Shown here piece after piece: positions 23,701-32,519 of a stretch of DNA of 64,000 nucleotides. The DNA lies in contig CAWFTJ010000007.1 of assembly GCA_963818685.1 (NCBI GenBank), positions 1,364,001 through 1,428,000 of the forward strand, read 5' to 3'. The notes under the pieces are model-generated. The model was given only the letters and a program-made list of their open reading frames with translations. It searched no databases and was not told the DNA's origin. This stretch comes from CAJCJE01 sp963818685 (GTDB lineage Bacteria; Actinomycetota; Actinomycetes; Mycobacteriales; Pseudonocardiaceae). The position numbers and the translations under genes were made by a program. The first letter of the stretch is position 1, and each line of letters begins with the position of its first letter.

Positions 23701-24318
23701 ATGAGCCCGACCACGGAGTTGGAGCGCAAGACCCGCGCGCACATCGACGAATTGGCCGGCAGCCTGGACGGCCTGCGCGCCAACAGCGGGTTGCTGGTCC
23801 GGTGGGGGACAACGCTCGCCGAGCGGCTGACCGAGGGGCATCGGCTGCTGGCAGCCGGCAACGGCGGATCCGCGGCCGAGGCGCAGCACCTCACCGCGGA
23901 ACTCGTCGGCCGGTTCGATCGGGACCGGCCCTCGTTCGCGGCGATCGCCCTGCACGCGGACACCTCGACCGTGACCGCGATCGGCAACGACTACGGCTAC
24001 GACCACGTGTTCGCCCGCCAGGTCAGCGCGCACGCGCGCCCGAAGGACGTGCTCGTGCTGCTGTCCACCAGTGGGCGCAGCAGGAACCTGCTGCTCGCGG
24101 CCGAGGCAGCGCACCTCGCAGGCGCGACGGTCTGGGCGTTGACCGGGCCGGGACCGAATCCGCTCGCCGACGTGGCCGACCAGGCGCTGTGCGTGCCGGG
24201 AGACGGGGCGTCGGTGCAGGAGGCGCACCTGGTCGCCGTGCACGCGGTGTGCGGGGCTTTCGAGTCGGCGCTGGCCTCCCGCTCGCGGGTCGCGCGGCTG
24301 GTGCGGAGGGCATCGTGA
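23701..24318 (+). CDS. gmhA: SIS-domain phosphoheptose isomerase, GmhA-like
   Basis: 205 residues. SIS fold with LLAAGNGGSAAEAQHLTAEL (phosphosugar loop), RPSFAAIALHADTST, and LVLLSTSGRSRNLLLAAE. The GmhA active-site Glu/His candidates are in AEAQHLTAE and the C-terminal QEAHLVAVHAVC. It converts sedoheptulose 7-phosphate to D-glycero-D-manno-heptose 7-phosphate, the first committed step. The ATG at 23701 follows GGAGG and overlaps the glycosyltransferase stop; the stop overlaps the start of the following HldE gene (GTGA). Confidence 0.9.
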   Translation: MSPTTELERKTRAHIDELAGSLDGLRANSGLLVRWGTTLAERLTEGHRLLAAGNGGSAAEAQHLTAELVGRFDRDRPSFAAIALHADTSTVTAIGNDYGYDHVFARQVSAHARPKDVLVLLSTSGRSRNLLLAAEAAHLAGATVWALTGPGPNPLADVADQALCVPGDGASVQEAHLVAVHAVCGAFESALASRSRVARLVRRAS

Positions 24319-25664
24319 CCAGGTTGGTGGTCGTCGGCGACACGCTGCTGGACATCGACCTGACCGGCCCGGCGCACCGGTTGTGCCCGGACGCGCCGGC
24401 GCCCGTCGTCGACGTGGCGGAGGAGACGGTCCGGCCTGGTGGCGCCGGGTTGGCGGCCCGGTTCGCCGCAGCGGACGGCGCGGACGTCCGATTGGTCACC
24501 ACGCTCGCCGCCGACGCGGACGGTGTGCGCCTGCGCGCCGCCCTCGGCGATCTGAGCGTGATCAGCTCGACCACGGACGCGCCAACGTCGGTGAAGACCA
24601 GGATTCGCAGCGCGGACCGGTCCCTCGTGCGGCTCGATCGCGGCGGCTCGCCAGCGGGCGAAGCGGTGGTGACCGACGAGATGGCGGCCGCGATCGCCGA
24701 CGCGGACGCCGTGCTGGTCGCCGACTACGGTCGCGGCCTCGCCGCGAACGCCAGGCTGCGCGAGGCGATCGGGCAGGTCGCGCGGCGCAGGCCGGTGGTG
24801 TGGGACCCGCATCCGCGCGGACCGGCGCCGGTGCCGGGAACGTGGCTGGTCACCCCGAACCAGAGCGAGGCCCGCGCCGCATCCGAGTTGGCGGGCAGCG
24901 ATCTCGGCTGGGCCATCGAGGCGGCCCGTCGGCTGCGCCGGCACTGGCGGGCAAGGGCCGTGGTCGTCACGCGGGGTTCCGGCGAGGCAGTGCTTGACCA
25001 GGGCGGCGCGCCGGTGACCGTGCCAGCGCCCCCGGTGCCGGTGCTGGATCCGTGCGGTGCCGGCGACCGGTTCGCGGTCACCGCAACGCTCGGCCTCGCG
25101 CGTGGCCTGAGCACCGACGAGGCGATCACCGCAGCAGTCGGCAGTGCATCGGAATTCCTCGCAGCCGGTGGAGTGTCCGCATTGGACGGACAGCGGGTCC
25201 GGCAGCCCGACGATGATGTGCGGCGCGTCATCGCGCGCACCAGGGCCGCGGGCGGTCGCGTCGTCGCCACCGGCGGCTGTTTCGATCTGCTGCACACCGG
25301 TCATCTGCGCACCCTGCACGCGGCCCGCGCGCTCGGCGACTGTCTGATCGTCTGCCTGAACTCCGACGACTCGGTGCGCGCGCTCAAGGGCCCGGACCGA
25401 CCCATCAACGACCAGAACGACCGCGCCGAACTGCTCGCCGGCCTCGGCTGCGTCGACGCGGTCGCGATCTTCGACGAGGACACGCCGATTCCGTTGTTGC
25501 GCCAGCTCCGGCCGGACGTGTGGGTCAAGGGCGGCGACTACTCCGAGCGCGACCTGCCCGAGGCCGACGTGGTCCGCTCGTGGGGCGGGCAGGCCGTTGT
25601 CGTGCCCTACCACGCGGGCCATTCGACCACCCGACTCGCCAGCGTGCTCGCCGCCATCGGCTGA
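24315..25664 (+). CDS. hldE: Bifunctional heptose-7-P kinase / heptose-1-P adenylyltransferase, HldE-like (copy 1)
   Basis: 449 residues. The N-terminal PfkB kinase (1-~300) opens VVVGDTLLDIDLTGP and ends with the catalytic DPCGAGDRFAVT; the GAGD Asp is present. The C-terminal cytidylyltransferase-like domain has ATGGCFDLLHTGHL (HxGH) and LKGPDRPINDQNDR, VWVKGGDYSE. The two halves would phosphorylate C1 and then make ADP-heptose. The GTG at 24315 is set by coupling to GmhA. The kinase half is shorter in its sugar lid than copy 2, so the two may differ in substrate. Confidence 0.85.
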   Translation: MTRLVVVGDTLLDIDLTGPAHRLCPDAPAPVVDVAEETVRPGGAGLAARFAAADGADVRLVTTLAADADGVRLRAALGDLSVISSTTDAPTSVKTRIRSADRSLVRLDRGGSPAGEAVVTDEMAAAIADADAVLVADYGRGLAANARLREAIGQVARRRPVVWDPHPRGPAPVPGTWLVTPNQSEARAASELAGSDLGWAIEAARRLRRHWRARAVVVTRGSGEAVLDQGGAPVTVPAPPVPVLDPCGAGDRFAVTATLGLARGLSTDEAITAAVGSASEFLAAGGVSALDGQRVRQPDDDVRRVIARTRAAGGRVVATGGCFDLLHTGHLRTLHAARALGDCLIVCLNSDDSVRALKGPDRPINDQNDRAELLAGLGCVDAVAIFDEDTPIPLLRQLRPDVWVKGGDYSERDLPEADVVRSWGGQAVVVPYHAGHSTTRLASVLAAIG

Positions 25665-25699
25665 GCAAGAAGCTGAGCCAGAAACGCTGAGCCAGAAAC
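25660..25699. repeat. Tandem 14-bp repeats over the hldE copy 1 stop codon
   Basis: GCTGAGCCAGAAAC occurs twice (25672-25685 and 25686-25699), preceded by a degenerate copy (25660-25671) that contains the TGA stop. The next ribosome site, AGGAGG, follows directly. Confidence 0.75.
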
Positions 25700-25713
25700 A
25701 AGGAGGACTTCCC

Positions 25714-26427
25714 GTGACGGACCCGATCCGCAGTCCGGGCACCGTGCTGGTGACCGGTGGCTCGTCCGGTCTCGGCGCCGCGACCGTGCACGCGGTGCAC
25801 GCGGCGGGCGGAAACGCCCTGGTGATCGACCGCAACCCACCAGAACCCGAGCGCAAGGCCGAGGTCGCCGACTTCCGTGCCGTCGACCTCGCCGACACCC
25901 GAGCCGCCGAAGCGGCCGTTCGCGACCTGGCCGACCAGGCGGGCGGCCTGAACGCCGTGGTCACCGCGGCCGGCATCGACCGGTGCGGCAAGCTGATCGA
26001 CGTCGACGCGGCCGAATGGGAGCGTGTCGTCGCGGTCAACCTGCTCGGCACCGTGGCCGTCTGCCGGGCCGCCCTGCCCTACCTGCGGCACAGTCACGGT
26101 CGCGTGGTCACGGTGGCTTCGACGCTTGGCCTGCGCGCGCTGCCGGACGCGACCGCGTACTGCGCGGCCAAGTTCGGCGTCGTCGGCTTCACCAGGTCGC
26201 TTGCTGCCGAGACCGCGGGCGAGATCGGGGTGACGCTGCTCGTGCCGGGCGGCATGCGCACCCGGTTCTTCGACGACCGCGCAGAGCAGTACCGGCCGAG
26301 GGACACCGGCCTGCTCAATCCGCCAGAACACGTCGCGGACGTGATCCTGACCGTGCTCGGCCAGCCCGCGCACTGCGAGATCCGCGAACTGGTCGTGGCC
26401 CACGCCGAGGAGCCGTCGTGGCCGTGA
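25714..26427 (+). CDS. Short-chain dehydrogenase/reductase in the heptose operon
   Basis: 237 residues, classical SDR: TGGSSGLG for nucleotide binding, DRNPPEPE after beta-2 (Asp suggests NAD), AAGID (NAG equivalent), catalytic Ser in VASTLGL, and YCAAK. It is not an extended SDR, so it is not HldD, the ADP-heptose 6-epimerase. It may oxidise or reduce the heptose or a related sugar. The GTG at 25714 follows AGGAGG; the stop overlaps the aldehyde dehydrogenase start. Confidence 0.85.
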   Translation: MTDPIRSPGTVLVTGGSSGLGAATVHAVHAAGGNALVIDRNPPEPERKAEVADFRAVDLADTRAAEAAVRDLADQAGGLNAVVTAAGIDRCGKLIDVDAAEWERVVAVNLLGTVAVCRAALPYLRHSHGRVVTVASTLGLRALPDATAYCAAKFGVVGFTRSLAAETAGEIGVTLLVPGGMRTRFFDDRAEQYRPRDTGLLNPPEHVADVILTVLGQPAHCEIRELVVAHAEEPSWP

Positions 26428-27792
26428 TCGCCGAATCGTCCACTCTGGACCGAGAGCTGACCGTGCTCAGCCCGCTGGACGGCGAACTCGTCGACCGCAT
26501 CCCGATCGCCGGACCAGCCGAGTGTGCGATGGCCGTCGACACCGCGACGCAGGCGCTGCCGAGCTGGCGAAGCACGGCGGCCGCAGAACGCGGCCGGCTG
26601 CTGCACCTCGCCGCGCAGGCGGTGCGGGACGCGGCCGGCGACCTCGCTGAACGCAACCACCGGGAGACCGGCAGGCCGCGCGACGAGGCCGAGCAGGGCG
26701 CGCTCGCCGGCGCGGACACCCTGCGCCAGTACGCCGAACTCGGTCCGCTGCACCGGGGCCGCAGCCTGCTCGGCGACTGGTCGGCGACCGACCTGATGGT
26801 GCCGCAACCGCGCGGCGTCGTCGTGGTGCTGACGCCGTGGAACGATCCTGTCGCTGTCGCATGTGGACTGATCGGTGCTGCGCTCGCCACCGGGAACACG
26901 GTGGTGCACAAGCCGAGCGAGCACGCGCCCGGCGTCGGCAGGCTCCTCACCGAGCTGATCGCCACCCGGTTGCCGGCCGGTGTGCTCACGGCGGTGCTCG
27001 GCGATGGCAACACCGGTTCCTCGCTCACCGCTCATCCCGGCGTCGACCTCATCGCGCACGTCGGCAGCAGCGAGACCGGCCACCGGATCGGCGTGCGCGC
27101 CGCGCAGAACCGCACCAAGGTGCTGCTGGAGAACGGCGGCAACGACGCCATGGTCGTCGACGGCGACGTCGATCCCACCTGGGCGGCCGAACAGGCCGCG
27201 CTCGGCGCGTTCGCCAACGCAGGCCAGATCTGCACCTCGGTGGAACGGATCTTCGTGACGCGCGACATCGCACCGCGCTTCCTCGACGCGCTCACCGAAC
27301 TGGCCGGGCGGCAGGTTCTCGGCCCGCTGGTGGACGCGGCGCTGCGGGACCGGGTGCACGACCAGGTCCGCGAGGCGTGCGAGCAGGGCGCGAGGTTGCT
27401 GACCGGCGGGACGATCCCGGAGGGACCCGGTTGCCACTACCCGGCGACCGTGCTCGCCGACTGCCGGCCGGACATGCGGATCATGGTGGACGGAGACGTT
27501 CGGGCCGGTCGCGCCGGTATGCGTTGTCGAGGACTTCGAGCGCGCGCTGCACGCGGCCGCGACCGACCGGTACGGCCTGGCCGCCACCGTGCTCACCGCG
27601 AACATGGCGCACGCGCAGCAAGCGTGGCACGAACTGCCCGTCGGCACGGTGAAGATCAACGAGGTGTTCGGCGGCGCGCCGGGCGGGGCCGCGCATCCCC
27701 GGCGCGACAGCGGCGACGGGTTCGGCTACGGCCCGGAACTTCTTGACGAGATGACCGTGACCAAGGTCGTGCACCTGGCGGCGGCGCCATGA
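26418..27792 (+). pseudogene. Aldehyde dehydrogenase, frameshifted
   Basis: NAD-dependent aldehyde dehydrogenase of about 455 residues when the frame is repaired. Seen: LTPWNDPVAVACGLIGAALATGNTVVHKPSEHAPG (cofactor Lys), VGSSETGHRIG, LLENGGNDAM (catalytic Glu) and FANAGQICTSVERIF (catalytic Cys). At 27492-27493 one extra G turns the expected MVDETFGPVAPV into an out-of-frame run; shifting by one base restores it through INEVFGGAPGGAAHPRRDSGDG to a stop at 27790-27792, which overlaps the next ATG. It would oxidise an aldehyde from the sugar pathway. An indel error or true decay are both open. Confidence 0.75.
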
Positions 27793-29264
27793 CCGAGGAG
27801 CACCTCAGCGAGGACCTGGTCCGCCGCATCACTCTGCGCCGGCCCGAGGTCGTCGTGGTCGGCGACGCCATCCTGGACGCGTGGCTTTTCGGCGACTGCA
27901 ACCGGTTCTGCCGCGAGGCCCCCGCCCCGGTGCTCGACGTGTCCGGCCAGCGCGTGGCGGCCGGTGGTGCCGCGAACACCGCGGTCAACCTCGCCGGGCT
28001 CGGCGCGCGGGTCCGGCTGGTCACCGCCGTCGGCGACGACGCCGACGGGCAGGCGTTGCGCGAAGCGCTCGTCGAGTCCGGAGTGGACACAGAGGATGTC
28101 GCGTCCGTGCCGGGCAGGACGACCATGACCAAGCGTCGGCTGATGGCCGGCAACCAGCTGCTGGTCCGGGTCGACGACGGCGACCAGGGGCCGATCCCCG
28201 AACCGATCGCGCACCGCCTGCGCGGCAGGCTCGCACATGCGGTCCAGAGCGCGGACGCGGTGGTCGTCTGCGACTACGGGCTCGGCCTTTTCGACGACGC
28301 CATGGTCGCGGCCCTGCGCGCGATGCGACCCGCCCTTGCGGTCTTCGCGGTCGACGCGCACCAGCTCGGCCGGTTCGCCGGGCTGACCCCGGATTTCGTC
28401 ACCCCGAACCTGGCCGAGACCACGACCCTGCTCGGCACCGAGTTGCCGAGCGAACCCGACGCGCTGCTGGCCGTGTTGCGCGAACACCAGCCGCTGCTGC
28501 ACGAACGCACCGGCGCGCACCAGGTCGTGGTCACCATGGACCGGCTCGGCGCCGTCCTGCTGCGCGAGGACCTGCCGGAGCACCGCACCTTCACCGATCC
28601 GGTGCCGAACAACCGGACCGCGGGCGCCGGCGACACGTTCATGGCCGCCACCTGCCTCGCCCGCGCGGCCGGCCTGCCCATGACCACCGCGGTCGAACTC
28701 GGCCAGGCAGCGGCCGACGTCGTCGTGCACGAGGACGGCACCGGCGTGTGCACGGACCGGCGCCTGATCGCGCGACTGGCCCGGCTGCGCGACGTGGTGC
28801 TGCCCGCCGACCAACTCACCGCGCGAGTGGCCACGCTGCGCGAGAACGGCCAGCGCGTCGTGTTCACCAATGGCTGCTTCGACCTGCTGCATCCCGGCCA
28901 CATCGCCTGCCTGAACCAGGCGAAACGGCTCGGCGACGTGCTGGTGGTCGCGGTCAACTCGGACGAGGGCGTGCGCATGGTGAAGGGGCCGGACCGGCCG
29001 GTGAACTCGGCCGCCGACCGCACCTCCGTGCTCGCCGCGCTGAGCTGTGTCGACCTGGTGACCGTCTTCGAAGGGGCGGACGCGACCGAGCTGGTGCGCG
29101 TGCTTCGGCCGGACATCTACGTCAAGGGCGGCGACCACGCCCTTGCCGACATCCCGGAGGCCACCGCCGTGCGCGCGTACGGCGGCGAGGTGCGCCTGGT
29201 CGACCCGCTGCCGGAGCGGTCAAGCTCCGCGGTCATCGAACGCATCAGGGCGACCGCGAGCTGA
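27789..29264 (+). CDS. hldE: Bifunctional HldE-like kinase / adenylyltransferase (copy 2)
   Basis: 491 residues and the more canonical copy. PfkB kinase: VVVGDAILDAWLFGDCNRFCREAPAPVLDV, GGAANTAVNLAGLGA, and NRTAGAGDTFMAA with the catalytic Asp. Adenylyltransferase: TNGCFDLLHPGHIACLNQA (HxGH), VKGPDRPVNSAADR, YVKGGDHALADIPE, RSSSAVIERI. It should make ADP-D-glycero-beta-D-manno-heptose. Two complete HldE proteins within 5 kb is unusual. The ATG overlaps the aldehyde dehydrogenase stop (ATGA). Confidence 0.9.
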   Translation: MTEEHLSEDLVRRITLRRPEVVVVGDAILDAWLFGDCNRFCREAPAPVLDVSGQRVAAGGAANTAVNLAGLGARVRLVTAVGDDADGQALREALVESGVDTEDVASVPGRTTMTKRRLMAGNQLLVRVDDGDQGPIPEPIAHRLRGRLAHAVQSADAVVVCDYGLGLFDDAMVAALRAMRPALAVFAVDAHQLGRFAGLTPDFVTPNLAETTTLLGTELPSEPDALLAVLREHQPLLHERTGAHQVVVTMDRLGAVLLREDLPEHRTFTDPVPNNRTAGAGDTFMAATCLARAAGLPMTTAVELGQAAADVVVHEDGTGVCTDRRLIARLARLRDVVLPADQLTARVATLRENGQRVVFTNGCFDLLHPGHIACLNQAKRLGDVLVVAVNSDEGVRMVKGPDRPVNSAADRTSVLAALSCVDLVTVFEGADATELVRVLRPDIYVKGGDHALADIPEATAVRAYGGEVRLVDPLPERSSSAVIERIRATAS

Positions 29265-29278
29265 TCGAGGAGGAACGC

Positions 29279-30397
29279 GTGACCGACACCGTGCTGGTCG
29301 GCCGGCTGGACAGCGTCGGCGACCTGCTGCTCGCCGGGCCCGCAGTGCGTGCGGTCGCGGCAGGCGCCGACCGGGTGGTGCTGTTGTGCTCACCGCACGC
29401 GCTGCCCGCCGCGCGCCTGCTGCCCGGCATCGACAAGGTGCTGAGCTGGCACTGCCCGTGGATCTCGGCCGAACCGCCCGACGTGCGGCATGCCGACGTC
29501 GCCGACCTGCTCGACCAACTCACCGCCGAACGGATCTCCGCCGCGGCCGTGCTCACCTCGTTCCACCAGTCGCCGTTGCCGATGGCGCTGCTGCTGCGGC
29601 TGGCCGGAGTCGGCCGGATCGGCGCGGTCAGCACGGACTACTCCGGCAGCCTGCTCGACGTGCGGCTGCGCCCGGACATCGACATACCCGAACAACTCCC
29701 CGAACCGCGGAGGGCGCTCGCGGTGGTCGAAGCGCTCGGTTTCCGACTGCCGCCCGGCGACTCGGGAAACCTGGCCGTACAGGGACTTCCGGACGTGCGA
29801 CACATCACCGGCGACGGCAATTACGTTGTTGTGCATCCCGGCTGCTCAGCGCCGGCCCGCACCTGGCCCGCCCACCGCTACGCCGACCTGGTCGCCGAAC
29901 TGTCCGCGTCCGGCCGCCGCGTGCTGGTCACCGGCGGACGCAACGAGCGGGACCTGACCGGTTTCGTCGCCGGTGCGCGCGCGATGGACCTCGGCGGCCG
30001 GACCGATCTCGCCCAACTGGCGTCGATCCTGGCCGGCGCGGACGCGCTCGTGGTCGGCAACACCGGGCCGGCGCATCTCGCGGCCGCGGTCGGCACGCCG
30101 GTGGTGTCGCTGTTCGCGCCCGTCGTGCCGGCCGCGAAATGGGCGCCGTACGGGGTGCCACACGTCTTGCTCGGCGACCAGCACGCGCCGTGCCGGGACA
30201 GCAGGGCGCGGATCTGCCCTGTCCCCGGCCATCCCTGCCTCACCAGTGTCACCGTCGCGGACGTCATCGCCGCGCTGACCGGCCTCGCTGCCCCAACACG
30301 GCATCCCGTACCGAGGCCACGTCGAGATCGGCAAGACACGCGGGGCCCTGCGCCCGCAGCGGGCATTCCGCCGTCCACCAACACGGCGCCTCGCTGA
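29279..30397 (+). CDS. Glycosyltransferase family 9 (heptosyltransferase-like)
   Basis: 372 residues. GT9 pattern: VGRLDSVGDLLLAGPAVRAV, VVHPGCSAPARTWPAHRYADL, and VVGNTGPAHLAAAVGTPVVSLFAP; the final ~50 residues are Pro/Arg-rich and overlap the opposite-strand GT9 gene. GGAGGAAC precedes the GTG at 29279, 15 bp after hldE copy 2. It follows the ADP-heptose genes directly, so the donor is almost certainly ADP-heptose. It may in truth end earlier in function: the tail has no GT9 counterpart. Confidence 0.85.
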   Translation: MTDTVLVGRLDSVGDLLLAGPAVRAVAAGADRVVLLCSPHALPAARLLPGIDKVLSWHCPWISAEPPDVRHADVADLLDQLTAERISAAAVLTSFHQSPLPMALLLRLAGVGRIGAVSTDYSGSLLDVRLRPDIDIPEQLPEPRRALAVVEALGFRLPPGDSGNLAVQGLPDVRHITGDGNYVVVHPGCSAPARTWPAHRYADLVAELSASGRRVLVTGGRNERDLTGFVAGARAMDLGGRTDLAQLASILAGADALVVGNTGPAHLAAAVGTPVVSLFAPVVPAAKWAPYGVPHVLLGDQHAPCRDSRARICPVPGHPCLTSVTVADVIAALTGLAAPTRHPVPRPRRDRQDTRGPAPAAGIPPSTNTAPR

Positions 30398-31235
30398 TCA
30401 CCAACGGCGCGCGATACGGGCAGTCGGGCAGTCCCTGGAGGTTCACCGCGCCGCGCAGGCCGTAACGGGCCGCGGTGGTCGGTCCGAACAGGCCGACCAC
30501 CGCGCAGCCGACGGCCGCCGCGAGACGCACCGGACCGGTGTCCGCGCCGACCACGACGCCGCCGCGCCGCGCGGTCGCCGCGAACATGCCAGCAATGCCG
30601 CGCAGCGACGCGGCCGGCAACGCCCGCGCCCCCGGCAGCTCGACCGGCTCCTGCGCGCACGACAACACCGCGACACCCGCCGCGCGCAACTCGGCGGCCA
30701 GCGCCCGCCACCGCGCCATCGGCCACTGCTTCACCGCCATGCCCGCCTGCGGCACCAGCATGACCGGTCGATCCTCGACGACGATCCGCGAACCGGCCTC
30801 GATCTCCGCGTCGGTCAACCGAACCAGGCCGTCGAACTCGCCGGCTTCGATGATGCGCTCGTCCCGCAGGATGCTCAGATAGCGTTCGTCAACGCGTTGA
30901 TCGGCGGGCGGAGCGCGCCACAGGTCGGTCACCGACCTGACACCGGTCGCCTCGACGAGTTCGGGAATGCCGCTGTGTCGGGTCGTGCTCACCACCAGGT
31001 CCGGCCGGGACTCGGCCAGTTTACGCGCCACGGCCTCGGATTCCGCGCCCTTGGCCGCGACGCGCACGTCGTCGACGGCGTCGTCGTCGGCCAGCAGTTC
31101 GTGCCCCGGCGCGTGGGTCAGCACGGTCAGCTCGCTGTCCGGATACTCGGCGGCGAGCGCGTGCACCATCGGCAGGGCGAGCAGCAGGTCGCCGAGGCCG
31201 CCGAGCAGATCGATGACCAGAATCCGTCCTCCCAT
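30264..31235 (-). CDS. Glycosyltransferase family 9 (heptosyltransferase-like)
   Basis: 323 residues, GT9: ILVIDLLGGLGDLLLALPMVHAL at the start, VMLVPQAGMAVKQWPMARW in place of the usual HPG loop, and VVGADTGPVRLAAAVGCAVVGLFGP. The C-terminus has several Cys (LPDCPY, APCWW, ECPL, GPACL), a pattern seen in GT9 proteins that bind metal or form disulfides. The ATG at 31235 is chosen for homology; the upstream open frame is not GT9-like. It is convergent with the preceding GT9 and overlaps it by 134 bp. Confidence 0.85.
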   Translation of the reverse strand: MGGRILVIDLLGGLGDLLLALPMVHALAAEYPDSELTVLTHAPGHELLADDDAVDDVRVAAKGAESEAVARKLAESRPDLVVSTTRHSGIPELVEATGVRSVTDLWRAPPADQRVDERYLSILRDERIIEAGEFDGLVRLTDAEIEAGSRIVVEDRPVMLVPQAGMAVKQWPMARWRALAAELRAAGVAVLSCAQEPVELPGARALPAASLRGIAGMFAATARRGGVVVGADTGPVRLAAAVGCAVVGLFGPTTAARYGLRGAVNLQGLPDCPYRAPLVISEAPCWWTAECPLRAQGPACLADLDVASVRDAVLGQRGRSARR

Positions 31236-31261
31236 CCGCCCAGACTGCCACCCGACCGGTC

Positions 31262-31287
31262 GGGTCATACCCGAGCGAGCTGGGTAT
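31262..31287 (+). promoter_or_regulatory. σB-type promoter for topoisomerase IB
   Basis: GGGTC (31262-31266)-N15-GGGTAT (31282-31287) fits GnnTn-N14/16-GGGTAT. The ATG at 31297 is 10 bp after the -10, so the transcript would be leaderless or nearly so. Confidence 0.5.
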
Positions 31288-31296
31288 CCGGATGCC

Positions 31297-32328
31297 ATGG
31301 TGGCGCGAGGTTCTGTGGTTCGGTTGCGGCGCAGCGACCCGGCCGGCCCCGGCCTGACCCGGCGCCGCTGCGGTCGCGGCTTCAGCTTTCTCGACCAGCA
31401 CGGCAACACGGTCTGTGCGCAGGACCTGGCGCGCATCAGGGGTTTGGTGATCCCGCCCGCGTGGCGGGACGTGTGGATCTGCCCGTGGCCCAACGGCCAC
31501 ATCCAGGCGATCGGCATCGACGACGCGGGGCGGCGACAGTACCTGTACCACGAACAGTGGCGACGGCGCCGCGACGAGGAGAAGTTCGACCGCGTGCTGG
31601 AACTCGCGCCCGCCCTGCCCGACTTCCGCAAGGTGGTCGAGTCCGACATGGGCAGCGGCGGCTATTCCCGGCGCAGGGCGCTCGGGGTCGCGTTGCGCAT
31701 GCTCGACCACGGCGTGTTCCGGGTAGGCGGCGAGGCATACGTCGAGCAGCACGGCACACACGGCGCGGCAACGCTGCTGCGCGAGCAGGTGCGGGTGCGG
31801 CGCGGACGCGTCACGTTCGACTTTCCCGCGAAGGGCGGGATCGACCTGGTCTTCACGATCCCGGACGAACCGCTGGCGAAGGCGGTGACCAGCATGCTCC
31901 GCGCCCGCGCCGGCAGCGATCGGCTGCTCGTCTACCGCGAACGCGGCAGCTGGCACGAACTGCACGCCGAGGACGTGAACGAGCGGTTCAAGGAGATCGT
32001 CGGCGACCGGTACTCGGTCAAGGACCTGCGCACCTGGAACGCGACCGTGCTGGCCGCGGCGGAACTGGCCGCCCAGCCGGTGCCCAACTCGCAACGCGCA
32101 CGACGCCGTGCCGAGGCAGCCATGTTCCGAGCCGTGTCCGAACATCTCGGCAACACGCCAGCGGTGGCGCGAAAGTCCTATGTGGACCCACGGCTGATCG
32201 ACAAGTACCACGACGGCGACACCATCGCCGACCTGTTGCCGGATCTGGGTTCGACCGACCTCGCCGACCTTGCCGACCACGAAATCCGCGCCACCGTGGA
32301 ACGCGCAGTGTGCGAACTGCTGGACTGA
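31297..32328 (+). CDS. DNA topoisomerase IB (eukaryotic/poxvirus type)
   Basis: 343 residues. Poxvirus-type topoisomerase I: GFSFLDQHG, IPPAWRDVWICPWPNGHIQAIGIDDAGRRQYLYH (N-terminal domain), RALGVALRMLDHGVFRVGGEAY, KDLRTWNATV, and the catalytic Tyr295 in RKSYVDPRLI. It relaxes supercoils by a 3'-phosphotyrosyl nick without ATP. Bacterial members are non-essential accessory enzymes. The start at 31297 has no ribosome site and lies right behind a σB-like promoter, suggesting stress expression. Confidence 0.9.
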   Translation: MVARGSVVRLRRSDPAGPGLTRRRCGRGFSFLDQHGNTVCAQDLARIRGLVIPPAWRDVWICPWPNGHIQAIGIDDAGRRQYLYHEQWRRRRDEEKFDRVLELAPALPDFRKVVESDMGSGGYSRRRALGVALRMLDHGVFRVGGEAYVEQHGTHGAATLLREQVRVRRGRVTFDFPAKGGIDLVFTIPDEPLAKAVTSMLRARAGSDRLLVYRERGSWHELHAEDVNERFKEIVGDRYSVKDLRTWNATVLAAAELAAQPVPNSQRARRRAEAAMFRAVSEHLGNTPAVARKSYVDPRLIDKYHDGDTIADLLPDLGSTDLADLADHEIRATVERAVCELLD

Positions 32329-32358
32329 GTCGTTCGTTTCCGGGGAACCCGGCAGGAC

Positions 32359-32517
32359 ATGAGGAGTCGGCTGGCGTTGTCACTGGCGCGGATCACCGGC
32401 GTCGCGGCCGACGCCGACCTCGGCATGAACATCGTCACCAGCATCCTCGGCGTGGCACTGGGCCTGGTGCTGGCGATCGTGCTCGCCCTTGACGTGATCA
32501 CGAACCCGGACCGGTAG
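32359..32517 (+). CDS. Small membrane protein (52 aa)
   Basis: MRSRLALSLARI at the start is basic, then SILGVALGLVLAIVLAL forms one membrane helix, ending DVITNPDR. No family. It lies between topoisomerase IB (30-bp gap) and a frameshifted membrane gene (2-bp gap), all on the + strand, so it is probably co-transcribed. Coding is supported by codon bias and a sensible one-helix topology. Confidence 0.5.
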   Translation: MRSRLALSLARITGVAADADLGMNIVTSILGVALGLVLAIVLALDVITNPDR

Positions 32518-32519
32518 GC

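Noticed and set aside
25714..26427. SDR in the heptose operon as HldD epimerase
   Set aside because: Classical short SDR with YCAAK and no extended-SDR sugar-nucleotide features.
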